From Actinomycetaceae bacterium (GTDB lineage: Bacteria > Actinomycetota > Actinomycetes > Actinomycetales > Actinomycetaceae): 64,000 bases of DNA. Made by a program: the position numbers and the translations under genes. Numbering within the stretch: position 1 is the stretch's first letter; each line of letters opens with the position of its first letter. Below, piece after piece: positions 8,563-18,289 of the stretch. Where the stretch lies: contig JAQYTG010000005.1 of the NCBI GenBank assembly GCA_028724905.1, positions 178,717 through 242,716 on the forward strand, read 5' to 3'. The notes under the pieces are model-generated. The model had not been told where the DNA came from, did no database searches, and saw only the letters and a list, made by a program, of their open reading frames with translations.

Positions 8563-8826
8563 ATGGCTCTGGACGAAACGATCAAGAATAAAGCTGAAGA
8601 GCTCACGGGCAAGGCCAAGGAAGCGGCTGGAAAAGTGACTGGTGATAAGAACCTGCAGGCTGAGGGTAACGTGGATCAGGCTAGCGGCAAGGCCAAAGAG
8701 GTAGGCAACAAAGTGACCGACAAGCTCGATGACGCCAAAGAGGCTGTGAGCGACGTAGCCGGCAAGCTCGGTGCTCACGTGAAAGCAGCGGCGGACAAAG
8801 TGAAAGATGCCATTTCTGGAGAGTAA
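8563..8826 (+). CDS. CsbD-like stress protein
   Basis: 87 residues from the ATG at 8563, which has AGGAGA 5 nt upstream; an in-frame upstream start at 8536 is rejected for lack of such a site. The protein is entirely charged amphipathic helix with Lys-Ala-Glu rich repeats: DETIKNKAEELTGKAKEAAG, then GDKNLQAEGNVDQASGKAKE (the CsbD signature), then a KVTDKLDDAKEAV extension. CsbD-family proteins are general-stress proteins of unknown biochemical role. Monocistronic, closed by a strong hairpin. Confidence 0.88.
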   Translation: MALDETIKNKAEELTGKAKEAAGKVTGDKNLQAEGNVDQASGKAKEVGNKVTDKLDDAKEAVSDVAGKLGAHVKAAADKVKDAISGE

Positions 8827-8879
8827 TGCTCTAGGCAGTGATGCATCTTCTACATATCACTCAATAGATTCGCTTCATA

Positions 8880-8921
8880 AGTGGCGCTCACCGCAACCAT
8901 TTTGGTGCGGTGAGCGCCACT
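8880..8921 (+). terminator. Hairpin terminator after CsbD gene
   Basis: A perfect 16-bp stem (AGTGGCGCTCACCGCA, 8880-8895, pairing with 8906-8921) with a 10-nt loop lies 54 nt after the CsbD stop. The T-run is weak. Confidence 0.75.
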
Positions 8922-9127
8922 CTATTCGTCGATGTTTTATTTGCCGATAGTTTTATTCACCCGTGATCTGTGCTCGCGGATACTCCGCGTTCGTCGATAT
9001 CAATAGAGCCAGCGCCCGCAAGCGCTGCAGGCATTAGCTTGTCGGCAAGCGCCAGTTTTATCGGCTCTATCGGCGTGACGGTCTGAGCAGCTCTGGCAGG
9101 GCAGAATCTCTAGCAGAGCTACCGAGA

Positions 9128-9988
9128 TCAGGCAAGAGCTTTCAGAGCTTCGAAAGACTTCTGGGCGTTGAGCTTCGGCCCTGCCCCCGCAGGAGGTTCT
9201 TCGTCGATCATAATGTCTTGCTCAAGCACGTAGTAGCCATCGAAATTCACTTTATTCAGTTCGGCCACGATAGCGGCAAAGTCGATATCACCCTCGCCGA
9301 TAGGAGCAAACATATTCGCTTTAATTCCCTCAGACCACGTGATCTCCCCTGGCAGGAGCTTGCTCACCAGATCCGCATGGACGTCTTTGGCGTGCACGAT
9401 TTTCACGCGATCAGCGTATTCCTGTGCAATCTTCACTGGATCGGAGCCGCCAGCGAACATATGGCCGGTATCTAGGCACAGCCCCACATGGGAGTTGTCG
9501 AGCACTCGCCGAATCTCCTCATCGAGCATCACCATCGTTCCCCAGTGAGGGTGGATACACGCCGTTACGCCGTCTTCAGCTGCTCGGGCGACGATTCTAT
9601 CGAGATTGGTAAAGAGAGTTTCCCACCCTTTTTCGTCGAGCACAGGACGATCATCGTAGCCCTCGCGTCCGGAATCTGCCGCGAGAATGAGATACTCACC
9701 GCCAGCTACTTTGAATGCCTCAAGTTCTTTTTCAACGGCGGGGAGCGGATCGACGTCTGGATCGTGCATAACGGCCAGGAAGAACGATCCTACCGGCTTC
9801 AATGCAAAATCTTTCACGGCAGCTGCGCGTCCCTCGGGATCCACCGGCAGCCAGCCCTGCGGGCCAAATTCTGTGGCCGTGAGCCCGAGTTCTTTCATCT
9901 CACCAAGCACGCGCTTGGGCTCCATCTGATATCCCCAATTCGGGACTTCGCATACTCCCCAGGAAATCGGGGCACCTGCAATTTTCAT
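9128..9988 (-). CDS. iolE: Inosose dehydratase/isomerase (IolE-like)
   Basis: 286 residues. The ATG at 9988 has AAAGGAG upstream and gives the family N-terminus KIAGAPISWGVCEVPNWGY. This is a xylose-isomerase-like TIM barrel. Metal/His motifs include CIHPHWGT (about 165), CLDTGHMF, and VKIVHAKDV, with ENS-type C-terminal VLEQD. IolE dehydrates 2-keto-myo-inositol to the trihydroxycyclohexane-dione used by IolD. The same fold also includes inosose isomerases, so the exact step is inferred from context: it sits 294 nt downstream of iolG in the same direction within an otherwise complete iol set. Confidence 0.85.
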   Translation of the reverse strand: MKIAGAPISWGVCEVPNWGYQMEPKRVLGEMKELGLTATEFGPQGWLPVDPEGRAAAVKDFALKPVGSFFLAVMHDPDVDPLPAVEKELEAFKVAGGEYLILAADSGREGYDDRPVLDEKGWETLFTNLDRIVARAAEDGVTACIHPHWGTMVMLDEEIRRVLDNSHVGLCLDTGHMFAGGSDPVKIAQEYADRVKIVHAKDVHADLVSKLLPGEITWSEGIKANMFAPIGEGDIDFAAIVAELNKVNFDGYYVLEQDIMIDEEPPAGAGPKLNAQKSFEALKALA

Positions 9989-10282
9989 TATTTCTCCTTT
10001 TATGCTCTCTATCTTATGTGTCTTATGTCTGGCGTGGCCTGCGCCGTGCGATGGCCACAAGCGGCGATGCCTGCAGAGCGTAGCGGCCGTGGACGTGAGG
10101 CCAAAGCCGCCCGCCCTCTGCGTACGGGTTGATGCCGCATAGTTAGAATGTTCGGTTGTTCGGTTGCTAACGCGGCCTGTCAGGGTGGCGGCACTAGCAC
10201 GGGCTGGGCGGAGCCAACCGGCAAACAGGGTGACGTCAAGCAGCGAACAGGCGGGTGCTGAGCGCCCAGCCCACGGAGGTGC

Positions 10283-11275
10283 TCACAGCTGGACAGTTTT
10301 TCCGGTGCGCGCCGATTCCTCGGCAGCTTCAGCCAGATGGATAGCGCGGGATCCGTCGGCGATGGACGGCGAGGCTTTCTCTCCGCTTTCCACCGCTTGC
10401 AAGAATGCATCGAGCTCCCGCGCAAAGGCAGCAGCGTAGCGCTCCAGGAAGAAGTGCTGGAATGGCCCTTGAGCGTCGGTGGCAGTGGCAGTGTAGGCGC
10501 GCACGGTGGTATCGCGCTGATTCTCGGCGATGAATGATCCCTCGCGGCCAAACGCCTCAATCCGCTGATCGTAGCCAGAAGCATCGTGGCGGTTGTTGAT
10601 AATCGTGGCCACTTTGCCATCCTTGTTGGTCAAGACGATTACCACGGCGTCGTAGTCGCCAGTCTTGGCAATCTCAGGATCGAGATGCTGGCCGACTGCC
10701 GTCACAGTGGCAATATCTCCGAGGAAGAAAGCTGCAGTATCGAAATCATGGATCGTCATATCCTTGAAGATTCCGCCAGAAACCGCGATATACTCAGGGC
10801 TGGGAGCCTCGGGATCGCGCGAAATAATCGTGAGCTGCTCCAGATCGCCAATCTCTCCAGCTTCCACCCGCTGATGGATCTCGGAGAAATTCGGGTCGAA
10901 ACGGCGGTTGAACCCCACCATGATGTTGTAGTCGTACGCCTCAAGATCTTTCACCAGTTGATCGACTGCTGCAGCGTCCATTGCTATTGGTTTTTCGGCC
11001 AATGCAGGTTTGCCCGCTTTGGCAGCAGCCAAAATATGCGGCACATGAAGAGGTGTTGGCGAACAAATAATGATAGCTTCTACTTCAGGATCATTGAAGA
11101 TGTCGTCGGCATCAGCCAGCCAACGTACACCATATTGATTGGCGAGAGCCTCTCCCGCCTCTTGCACCGGATCGGCGATTGCCACCAACTGCGCCCGAGG
11201 ATTATTTGCGATGGACTTAGCGTGTACCTGAGCAATGCGACCAGCACCTACAATTCCGATTTTAACCACAGCCAC
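10283..11275 (-). CDS. iolG: myo-Inositol 2-dehydrogenase
   Basis: 330 residues, Gfo/Idh/MocA family. It has an N-terminal NAD-binding GIVGAGRIAQVHAKS, then EAIIICSPTPLHVPH, and the family motif AEKPIAMD (about 93-100) holding the catalytic-region Lys. The NRRFDPNF and GIFKDMTIHDFDTAAFFLG segments are typical of inositol dehydrogenases; the latter carries the catalytic Asp/His pair. It oxidises myo-inositol to 2-keto-myo-inositol with NAD. First gene of the iolG-iolE transcription unit, preceded by a long AT-rich upstream region. Confidence 0.9.
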   Translation of the reverse strand: MAVVKIGIVGAGRIAQVHAKSIANNPRAQLVAIADPVQEAGEALANQYGVRWLADADDIFNDPEVEAIIICSPTPLHVPHILAAAKAGKPALAEKPIAMDAAAVDQLVKDLEAYDYNIMVGFNRRFDPNFSEIHQRVEAGEIGDLEQLTIISRDPEAPSPEYIAVSGGIFKDMTIHDFDTAAFFLGDIATVTAVGQHLDPEIAKTGDYDAVVIVLTNKDGKVATIINNRHDASGYDQRIEAFGREGSFIAENQRDTTVRAYTATATDAQGPFQHFFLERYAAAFARELDAFLQAVESGEKASPSIADGSRAIHLAEAAEESARTGKTVQL

Positions 11276-11766
11276 TCCTTTGACAACTATGATTCACGCC
11301 CACCTTCGCCGGATACATCCGAGTAGGATGAGCATTGACGTAAACACATCGCCGTGTCTACGCACTACCTTTTGATAGATATATAAATTCTATTTCACCT
11401 ATCATTTATCTGTCAATGATTAATTAGTATTTACAATTAGATCTACTCGGCGCCAGCGGCATGATCGCGTACGATCATCGCAACAAGCCACGAGAAAACA
11501 CTCTAGTTACAGCACAAAAGAGCTGTTTGCAGAGTTCACTGTAGCATATCCAAAGCCGCAAAATCGCGCTTTGAAACAAAAATAGCGAGTTAATGGCACA
11601 TGATACGTGACGTCGTTCTCACTATTGCTCATATTCTTGAGAAGGAATTGTCAGTACAGCTAGGATAAAGACGTCTCAATACGAGGCAGCGATTCTTTCG
11701 AGTCGCGCACATGGTTGTGTAGAGCGCACCCATGTGCTCTACACGGAAGAACGCAAAGGAGAAAAA
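11276..11766. other. AT-rich divergent intergenic region
   Basis: 491 nt between iolG (-) and a small + gene. The stretch at about 11370-11440 is strongly AT-rich with a repeated TATCATTTATCTG / TGATTAATTAG character and probably holds the iolG promoter. No clear operator or RNA could be assigned. Confidence 0.4.
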
Positions 11767-12033
11767 GTGGCGACACTCGTCCTCAATAATCAGATGGCTT
11801 TGGTTAAGCGGGGTGTCACAGGTTCACGGTTCGCGGCATCAGCGCGTTTCCTTTCTCACGTAGAAATTAAACTTGCTCTCACTCTCGCTTTTGTGTTGTT
11901 AATGGCTCTTATTGCCTATGTCGGTGTGGCGCTCTCTGCCACAGTTGCTGTGATTGCAGCCGGCTTAGTTGTAGCTGCCGTGACGCCGATATGCATTTTC
12001 ATGGCGCTTGACGATCAGATCAATAAGCGATAG
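11767..12033 (+). CDS. Small two-helix membrane protein
   Basis: 88 residues from the GTG at 11767 with AAAGGAG 5 nt upstream; an in-frame ATG at 11734 has no ribosome site. Two predicted membrane helices (about 37-55, LTLAFVLLMALIAYVGVAL, and 58-78) are preceded by a basic cytosolic N-terminus. Function unknown. It stands alone, ending at a large shared terminator, within the iol region but not obviously part of it. Confidence 0.65.
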   Translation: MATLVLNNQMALVKRGVTGSRFAASARFLSHVEIKLALTLAFVLLMALIAYVGVALSATVAVIAAGLVVAAVTPICIFMALDDQINKR

Positions 12034-12165
12034 CAATATCGCAGCTCTGCAGCTGCTGGATGCATGGATACCTTGTGCGCATCTGGATGTATCGGAAGCT
12101 GCTGAGCCTCGAAGCATTTTGACCTATTTTAACCTACGGCGTTAAACGCTAAAACAACAGCATAG

Positions 12166-12224
12166 ACGCCACAGAGAGTGTCCCTGTACGGTTTGATTCC
12201 GTACAGGGACACTCTCTGTGGCGT
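12166..12224. terminator. Perfect 26-bp-stem bidirectional terminator
   Basis: Arms at 12166-12191 and 12199-12224 pair without mismatch around a 7-nt loop (TTTGATT). It lies between the convergent small membrane gene (+) and iolT (-) and can serve both. Confidence 0.85.
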
Positions 12225-12283
12225 AGCCCGCTTCTTATGTGCTCAGCGTTTAGCTCGCTTGGCGAGCTAGTGGCCGATCGGCG

Positions 12284-13903
12284 TCACTTGGAATAACGCT
12301 TTTCCATCATCACTTCGATTTCCTCCATGGATTTCCCAGAGGTCTCCGGCATCACTCTCCACAGTGTGATAAACATGATGAGGTTGAGAACGGCGAAAAT
12401 TCCGTACGTAATGCCGCCACCAAAGTTGTCGAGCAAAATCGGGAAGAGCGTCGTCACGATAGCGTTACAAATCCAGAGGAAGAACACGCACCAGCCGTTC
12501 ATAATCCCGCGCACGAAGCTGGGGAACATTTCCCCGAGCATCGTCCACACCACAGGCCCATTGGACGACTGCACAATGAGCATAAACACGCCCATGAGCC
12601 CCAGAATCAGGAACGCAGACGACGCTGCAGGGGTGGTGCCATCAATGATGTGCGGTTGAATGAACACCCCAAACACCACGCCGATCAGCGCCAAAACGAT
12701 CGACACTGAACCGATGCAGAAAAGGAGGATTGAGCGGCGGCGGAACTTGTACACCAAGAACAGGCCGAGCATGGATCCCGCCACCGACATCACGCCGTTG
12801 GCCACCTGTGCCGTGATGGCGGCTGAGGTGTTCATACCCGCGTATTCGAGCACCTTTGGAGCGTAATACATCACGGTATTCACGCCGGTGAATTGGTTTG
12901 ACGCCGCAACGATCATGCCAACGATCAGCAGTTTCATCAGCCACGGAGTGCCTAAGACGTCGCTCCAGGTACCGCGCTTTTGCTGCCGCTGAGCTTTCTG
13001 ATTCTCCACCATTTCGGAGAGTTCCAGCTCGATGGGGTCGTCGCGGTCGTCGCGGATCTGCTTCAGCGTGCCGATAGCCTCGATATAGAACTTATTCGCG
13101 GCATACCAGCGAGGAGATTCGGGCATGAGCCGCATCCCAATCCACAGCAACACGGCTGGTATCGTGCAGATCACCAGCATATAGCGCCAGGCGTTGCCGT
13201 TGCCGCCATTGACTACGAGGTTGTTCATAAACTCTTGAGCGGCTGAATCGCTCATACCTGCGGTTATTTCTTTCACCGCCTGCCACGGGTGCGTTCCTGC
13301 GGTGAGCTGCCCACTCGGATCGCTTACCACATTAATTTGAGGCCCACCACTGATGCCATTGATGATGGCGTTAAATGTGAAAGCGGCGAGCTGACCCACC
13401 ACGATCATCAACTGATCGACGGCCACAATAGTGCCTCTAATGCGTTTGGGAGCCATCTCTGCGAGATATACAGGAACGGTGGCTGAGGCGCCTCCCACGG
13501 CCAGCCCCAAGACGAAACGAGCGAGATACATAATTGCGAGGTTCGGCGAGAACGTCGTCCCTAGAGCGCCAATCGTAAAGATAATAGCGAGCAGAATGAG
13601 GTTGTGACGGCGTCCGTAACGGTCGGAGAGCATACCTCCTGCTAGGGCACCAATAGCTGCCCCGATGAGGAGCACACCACCGATGAGCCCCTCTTCGACG
13701 GAATCAAGATGCAGCCCTCCTGCGGATTGCAGCATATACATATAGGGCAATGCCCCTGAGATCACTCCGGTATCGTATCCGAATAAGAACGAGCCGAGAG
13801 TGGCCACTCCTGCCACAGCCACGATTTTGCGGTGTTTACCTTTTGCTGGAGACGTCTCAACGAGATTGTGTATCTCCGCTTTGCTAGGAAATTCTTCGCT
13901 CAT
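12284..13903 (-). CDS. iolT: MFS inositol transporter (IolT-type sugar porter)
   Basis: 539 residues, 12 membrane helices, sugar-porter family. Diagnostic motifs in order are FLFGYDTGVISGAL (helix 1), SDRYGRR (loop 2-3), YLAEMAPKRIRG (loop 4-5), LMPESPRWY (loop 6-7), QFTGVNTVMYYAP (helix 7) and MPETSGKSMEEIE (C-terminus). An unusually long loop lies between helices 5 and 6 (about 180-225). Family members of this type in actinobacteria import myo-inositol by proton symport, and the flanking dehydrogenases support that substrate. It overlaps the upstream dehydrogenase by 4 nt (ATGA), so the two are translationally coupled. Confidence 0.85.
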   Translation of the reverse strand: MSEEFPSKAEIHNLVETSPAKGKHRKIVAVAGVATLGSFLFGYDTGVISGALPYMYMLQSAGGLHLDSVEEGLIGGVLLIGAAIGALAGGMLSDRYGRRHNLILLAIIFTIGALGTTFSPNLAIMYLARFVLGLAVGGASATVPVYLAEMAPKRIRGTIVAVDQLMIVVGQLAAFTFNAIINGISGGPQINVVSDPSGQLTAGTHPWQAVKEITAGMSDSAAQEFMNNLVVNGGNGNAWRYMLVICTIPAVLLWIGMRLMPESPRWYAANKFYIEAIGTLKQIRDDRDDPIELELSEMVENQKAQRQQKRGTWSDVLGTPWLMKLLIVGMIVAASNQFTGVNTVMYYAPKVLEYAGMNTSAAITAQVANGVMSVAGSMLGLFLVYKFRRRSILLFCIGSVSIVLALIGVVFGVFIQPHIIDGTTPAASSAFLILGLMGVFMLIVQSSNGPVVWTMLGEMFPSFVRGIMNGWCVFFLWICNAIVTTLFPILLDNFGGGITYGIFAVLNLIMFITLWRVMPETSGKSMEEIEVMMEKRYSK

Positions 13904-15114
13904 TTCCCCTCTTTCTTTCCTGAGAAAGCGAATGTTGTGGTGCCTTCAAAAGGAGCAATGCTCGTCCACGTCTTCGTGGCAGCAGATTCCACTACTGCAT
14001 CGTCGATCAGTGCTGCTAGCGCGGCATCGGCCGCTGATGGCGCCAACTGTTCTCCTGTGATGATTGATTGGATAAATTTTGCAGCTTCGACGCACTTCAT
14101 GTCGTCAAAGCCAATGGATGTGCCTCCTCCAGGTTGGAATCGGCTAAAGAATGGGAAGGACGGATCATCCATAGCGCGCACATAGCCTTGGAATTCGTTG
14201 TCGCGCCCGATGCATACATACAAATCGTTGAGGTGCTCAAAGTTCCAACGAGCAGAACCCTCGGTGCCGTAAACTTCGACGATGTATTCCGCCCTCGGCC
14301 CTACGGCCACCCGCGAGGATTCTAAAGTGGCCAAGACGCCACTATCCGTGCGGGCGAGAATGGCGCAGTAGTCTTCGTTTTCCACGGCTCCGCGCCGATC
14401 GGATATTTCCCATCCGGTGTGTCCAACGCCTTGCTTCGTGGGGATTGGGCGGTCTTTGATAAAGATGCCGGTGGTGGCGCTGACTTCTCTGATCGGCGAT
14501 CCCAGAAGATAATGGAGCAGATCCACGCCGTGACTCATCAGATCCGAAATCGTGCCAGGGCCAGCTTTCGAGCGGTCGTAGCGCCACGTCAATGGCCCAT
14601 CGGGCGAAGAAGCATAATCGGCGATCATCCACATTCGGGCATTCGTGATGGTGCCCAGCCGGCCGGTGCTCACGAGTTCGCGCAGCTTTTCTATGGCGGG
14701 AGTGTGCCGATAGTTGAATCCACTTGCCGTCACGAGTCCTTTTACTTCGGCAGCGCGAGCAATCTCCACGGATTCTTTGGCATTGACGCCCATAGGCTTT
14801 TCAATCCAGAAAGGTTTCCCCGCCTCAATAGCTGCCATAGCTATCGGATGATGCAGAAAATTAGGGCTACAGATTGAGACGGCATCTACCTGGGGATCGT
14901 TGATGACCTCCATATAATCTGATACGGCTCGTTTGAATCCGATTTCCTCGATAGCGATACGGCGAGCTTCGGGATTTGAATCGCACGCTACTTCGAGTTC
15001 GCACTCCACATCTAACTCTGGGAATCGTTCTTTTATCTGTTTGTAGCTGCGTGAATGGAGTCGCCCCATCCATCCGAGGCTAATGACCCCTATTCGTAGT
15101 GTCTTCTTTGACAT
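13900..15114 (-). CDS. Gfo/Idh/MocA oxidoreductase, second inositol dehydrogenase
   Basis: 404 residues. The ATG at 15114 with AAAGGTGG upstream is chosen over one at 15123. It has an N-terminal Rossmann motif (IGVISLGWMGRLHSRSY), VDAVSICSPNFLHH, IEKPMGVNAKES with the family EKP, and GFNYRHTP. The C-terminal half carries GTISDLMSHGVDLLHYLLG with a His in the catalytic helix. It is longer than iolG and has an extra VGHTGWEISDRRGAVENEDY loop typical of a distinct subgroup often paired with inositol transporters. Likely substrate is another inositol isomer (for example scyllo- or D-chiro-inositol); this is inference from the coupled iolT. Confidence 0.8.
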   Translation of the reverse strand: MSKKTLRIGVISLGWMGRLHSRSYKQIKERFPELDVECELEVACDSNPEARRIAIEEIGFKRAVSDYMEVINDPQVDAVSICSPNFLHHPIAMAAIEAGKPFWIEKPMGVNAKESVEIARAAEVKGLVTASGFNYRHTPAIEKLRELVSTGRLGTITNARMWMIADYASSPDGPLTWRYDRSKAGPGTISDLMSHGVDLLHYLLGSPIREVSATTGIFIKDRPIPTKQGVGHTGWEISDRRGAVENEDYCAILARTDSGVLATLESSRVAVGPRAEYIVEVYGTEGSARWNFEHLNDLYVCIGRDNEFQGYVRAMDDPSFPFFSRFQPGGGTSIGFDDMKCVEAAKFIQSIITGEQLAPSAADAALAALIDDAVVESAATKTWTSIAPFEGTTTFAFSGKKEGK

Positions 15115-15296
15115 ACAAACCACCTTTAGTTGTTAGCTCAACTTGCAACGTTGCAAATAGTTATCTCCAGCCCTGCACAGATACGACAGAAACTGAGACT
15201 AATCAAAGTCTACAGTCTTATAGCAGCATTTGTCACCTCATTTTTAGAAATTAGTCCTATCATTTATAGTAAATGCCATACATGAGAGCATCTAAA

Positions 15297-15328
15297 AGCT
15301 GGAGGGGTGATCGCTCACCCCTCCAGCT
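15297..15328 (-). terminator. Hairpin terminator after mmsA/iolA
   Basis: A perfect 14-bp stem (15297-15310 with 15315-15328, TCGC loop) ends 36 nt beyond the mmsA stop. On the - strand it is followed by a short TTTTA run. Confidence 0.8.
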
Positions 15329-15363
15329 ACACATAAACCGTCATCGAGAAATGCGAGCGCTGC

Positions 15364-16857
15364 TCACTCTTCACGCTGGAACGACATCGTGGCCTCATAG
15401 GTAGATTCTGATGGCCACCGCTCGGTGATAGCTTTCATCTTGGTATAGAACTGCACACCCTCGGGGCCGTGGATATGCAGGTCGCCATTGAGCGAATCTT
15501 TCCAGCCGCCGAACGAGTAGAACGCCACTGGGGTAGGAATAGGCACATTCACGCCAACCATTCCAGCTTCAACGTCGAGCTGGAAGCGGCGCGCCATGCC
15601 GCCATCATTGGTGAAGATGGCACTACCGTTGCCAACGGGCTGTGCATTGACGAGCTCAATGGCCTCTTCGTAAGTCTCAGCGCCGACGATCACGCACACA
15701 GGGCCAAACGTCTCGGTGGCGTACAGATCCGAATCCAGAGGAGCATCGCGCACCACCGTCGGGCCGAGCCAGTAGCCGCCCTCGTAACCCTCGGGTGTGT
15801 ATGTGCGGCCATCAACCACCACTGTTGCCCCTGCTGCTTCGGCGTCATCAATGGCCTTGACGATGCGATCTTTGGCTTTCTGGTTGATGACGGGCCCGAA
15901 GTCCACGCCCTCGTCCAATCCCATACCTGCGTGGAGTTTATGTGCTTCTTGAGCAATGAGATCCACTAGTTTGTCTTCGGTTCCTCCTACTGCCACTACA
16001 ACGGGCAGTGCCATGCAGCGTTCTCCTGCTGCGCCGAATGACGCTGCAGCCACCTGCTTGGCCACAAATTCCAGATCGGCATCGGGCAGGACGATGGCGT
16101 GGTTGTTTGCCCCACCCAAAGCCTGTACGCGCTTGCCGGCTTTGGTGCCGCCCTCCTGGATGATCTTAGCCACGCGCGAAGAGCCGACGAAAGAAACGGC
16201 CTGAATCCCCGTATTTTCTAGGATCGCCGTCACCGTTTCAATTTCGCCATTGACGACGTTGAAGACGCCATCGGGTACGCCAGCTTCTTGGTAGAGCCGA
16301 GCGATGATGAGCGAAGCCGTAGGAGTAGATTCCGATGGCTTCAAAATGAATGCATTGCCGGTGGCGAGTGCCAGTGGGTGCATCCACATAGGTACCATCA
16401 CAGGGAAGTTGAAGGGACAAATGCCGGCGACGACGCCAAGTGGCTGCCGGATGGTGTGGATATCTACGCCGGTGGACACATTGTACGAGTACTCGCCTTT
16501 GAGTTTCGTGCTGATGTCTGTCGCAAGATCGAGAGTCTCGCGGCCGCGCTGAATTTCGCCAATGGCATCAGAATACGTCTTGCCCTGTTCGGCCACGATT
16601 GCGCGCGCAATCTCATCTTGATGATCGAGCACCAGCTGACGCATCTTAAACATGATGGCTGTGCGCTTCGCTAGCGAATACTTCGCCCATTCTTTCTGTG
16701 CCTTGGTTGCCACCTCAACGGCGTACTGTACATCTTGTTCGGAAGCGACCAACAGTTGTGCGCTCACTTCACCCGTCGCTGGATTATCCACATTGATTGT
16801 ACGCAGTGGCTGGCCTTCGTAGAGCTTGCCACCGATCCAGTGCTGGATAGTTTCCAT
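15364..16857 (-). CDS. mmsA: CoA-acylating methylmalonate-semialdehyde dehydrogenase
   Basis: 497 residues, aldehyde dehydrogenase superfamily. It oxidises malonate semialdehyde to acetyl-CoA and CO2, the last step of the inositol route (IolA). Visible features are CPFNFPVMVPMWMHPLALATGNAFILKPSE in blocks near residue 145, SFVGSSRVAKII (NAD-binding), LGGANNHAIVLPDAD, and the catalytic Cys in GERCMALPV (about 283). The MMSDH subgroup lacks the general-base Glu of hydrolytic aldehyde dehydrogenases, consistent with ALGGANNHA here. The start follows GAGGAG. Single gene, ending at a strong terminator. Confidence 0.9.
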   Translation of the reverse strand: METIQHWIGGKLYEGQPLRTINVDNPATGEVSAQLLVASEQDVQYAVEVATKAQKEWAKYSLAKRTAIMFKMRQLVLDHQDEIARAIVAEQGKTYSDAIGEIQRGRETLDLATDISTKLKGEYSYNVSTGVDIHTIRQPLGVVAGICPFNFPVMVPMWMHPLALATGNAFILKPSESTPTASLIIARLYQEAGVPDGVFNVVNGEIETVTAILENTGIQAVSFVGSSRVAKIIQEGGTKAGKRVQALGGANNHAIVLPDADLEFVAKQVAAASFGAAGERCMALPVVVAVGGTEDKLVDLIAQEAHKLHAGMGLDEGVDFGPVINQKAKDRIVKAIDDAEAAGATVVVDGRTYTPEGYEGGYWLGPTVVRDAPLDSDLYATETFGPVCVIVGAETYEEAIELVNAQPVGNGSAIFTNDGGMARRFQLDVEAGMVGVNVPIPTPVAFYSFGGWKDSLNGDLHIHGPEGVQFYTKMKAITERWPSESTYEATMSFQREE

Positions 16858-17236
16858 ATTGAACTCCTCATTGTAGTTCTCTCGCCACGCCTATAACAAT
16901 TGAGATTCCTTTATCTCTTTTTGTGCGGACAATTAACAGTCTAACTGATTATTTGTCTCTTGGCTAGAGGGAGGAGAATTTTACGCAGTGGATATACCTG
17001 AGGGGCTGTCGCCAGTTGCGGTCCCGCTACGGTTCTGAACGGCGGTGCTCGCCGCGATTCTCCGCCGCATTACCCGCTACGGTTCTGCCCTGTGGTGCCC
17101 ACGGTGATTCTCGCACGCACTGCCCACCGTGGTCTTCAGCTGTGATGCCCGCCGGATCGCATTAATTCAGCAGATCTCGGTAGCTCAGCTACTTGCGATG
17201 CTTAGCTGCTTTCAGTGCCCCGCAGACTGCGTGAGC
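16858..17236. repeat. Intergenic region with 50-bp tandem repeat
   Basis: 379 nt between mmsA and the PfkB kinase gene. Three direct copies of a 50-bp unit (17023-17072, 17073-17122 and a diverged copy from 17123 to about 17160) share CCCGCTACGGTTCTG, GGTGCNCNC and GATTCTCNC blocks. The mmsA promoter should lie at about 16870-16980, where the sequence is AT-rich. Confidence 0.7.
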
Positions 17237-18289
17237 TCAGCAGAAAGTCGGCAATGCGCGGCGCACTGGTTCTGCGTGCTCGGGCACAATGTCGGCGAGG
17301 AATCCGTAGTCTGATGCGAGCTCACTAGCTTGCGCATCTCCCGCGCTTGCTGCTTGCGTGACGCCGATCCACCAGTGCCTGATCTCAGCCCATCCTGGGG
17401 CGGCAAACGATCCGCTCATGTGCTCCACGCAGAGTGCTGAGCACAAAATGGAAAATCTGAGCCGTATATCGAGTGGCCACTGCGCGAGAGTGCCATAGAC
17501 CAGCCCCGAGGCAAAGACGTCTCCCGCTCCAGTGGAATCTATGGCCTGCACGGGCAATGCGTGGTAGCTAGCTGTTTCGCCAGTGTTTTGATCGAGCGCT
17601 CGTGCACCATTGCTACCATCAGTGATGGCTATCAGGGGCACGTACTCGGCTAGTGCCGTCAGCGCCTGATCTATAGAATCTGCGCGAGTGTAGGCCAGTG
17701 CTTCAAGAGCATTGGGGGTAAATCCGTAAGCATTCTCCAACGGGCGTAAGTCTTCTTTGCTCCATTCGCCGGCGTCATCAAATCCAGCATCTGCAAAAAT
17801 CTTGGTGCCTCGGCGTGCAAGGGTTGCCCACCACGAGGTGTCTGCCCGCAGGTCGGCAACCGCTGAACGAGCGACGGGCATGGAGGCAACTACTGAATCC
17901 ATATCGTATGCAGAATGTTCAGCATAACTCACCATGGCGCGGTCGTGTGCTAGGGCCATTGCCACCGTTACGGCAGTAGCAGTATGGCTGTAGGAGCAGG
18001 CCGATAGATCCACCCCCTCACCCATGAGGCAAGAGCGTATCCAGATGCCGTACTGATCTGAGCTGAGATCAGTGGCTAGTGCGGTTTTTAGGCCCAGCCT
18101 GGCCAGCGCAAAAGCGAGGTTGGCCACCCCGCCTGGAGCGGAAGCCAAGGATCCGGCGTAGATCTCTTCCCCTGGCCGTGGGAGCGCAGGAAGCCCTGAA
18201 AAGACGATATCTGCAAATACAGTACCAGTGGTGATGACGTCGAGAGAGTCCGCCTTTTCAAGGGCACTTATCTTTTCTATATTGTTCAT
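17237..18289 (-). CDS. PfkB-family carbohydrate kinase
   Basis: 350 residues, ribokinase fold. It has the N-terminal VITTGTVFADIVFSGLPALP, the Gly-rich GGVANLAFALARLG (substrate and dimer region), and the C-terminal anion-hole and catalytic motif DSTGAGDVFASGLVYG (about 259-274) with catalytic Asp. Its start overlaps the last codon of the upstream permease gene (ATGA), making it the fourth cistron of the ABC importer operon. The natural inference is that it phosphorylates a sugar or glycoside brought in by that importer, perhaps priming it for the divergent GH4 enzyme, which as a family prefers 6-phosphorylated glycosides. The 60 C-terminal residues past the kinase fold are unusual. Confidence 0.85.
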   Translation of the reverse strand: MNNIEKISALEKADSLDVITTGTVFADIVFSGLPALPRPGEEIYAGSLASAPGGVANLAFALARLGLKTALATDLSSDQYGIWIRSCLMGEGVDLSACSYSHTATAVTVAMALAHDRAMVSYAEHSAYDMDSVVASMPVARSAVADLRADTSWWATLARRGTKIFADAGFDDAGEWSKEDLRPLENAYGFTPNALEALAYTRADSIDQALTALAEYVPLIAITDGSNGARALDQNTGETASYHALPVQAIDSTGAGDVFASGLVYGTLAQWPLDIRLRFSILCSALCVEHMSGSFAAPGWAEIRHWWIGVTQAASAGDAQASELASDYGFLADIVPEHAEPVRRALPTFC

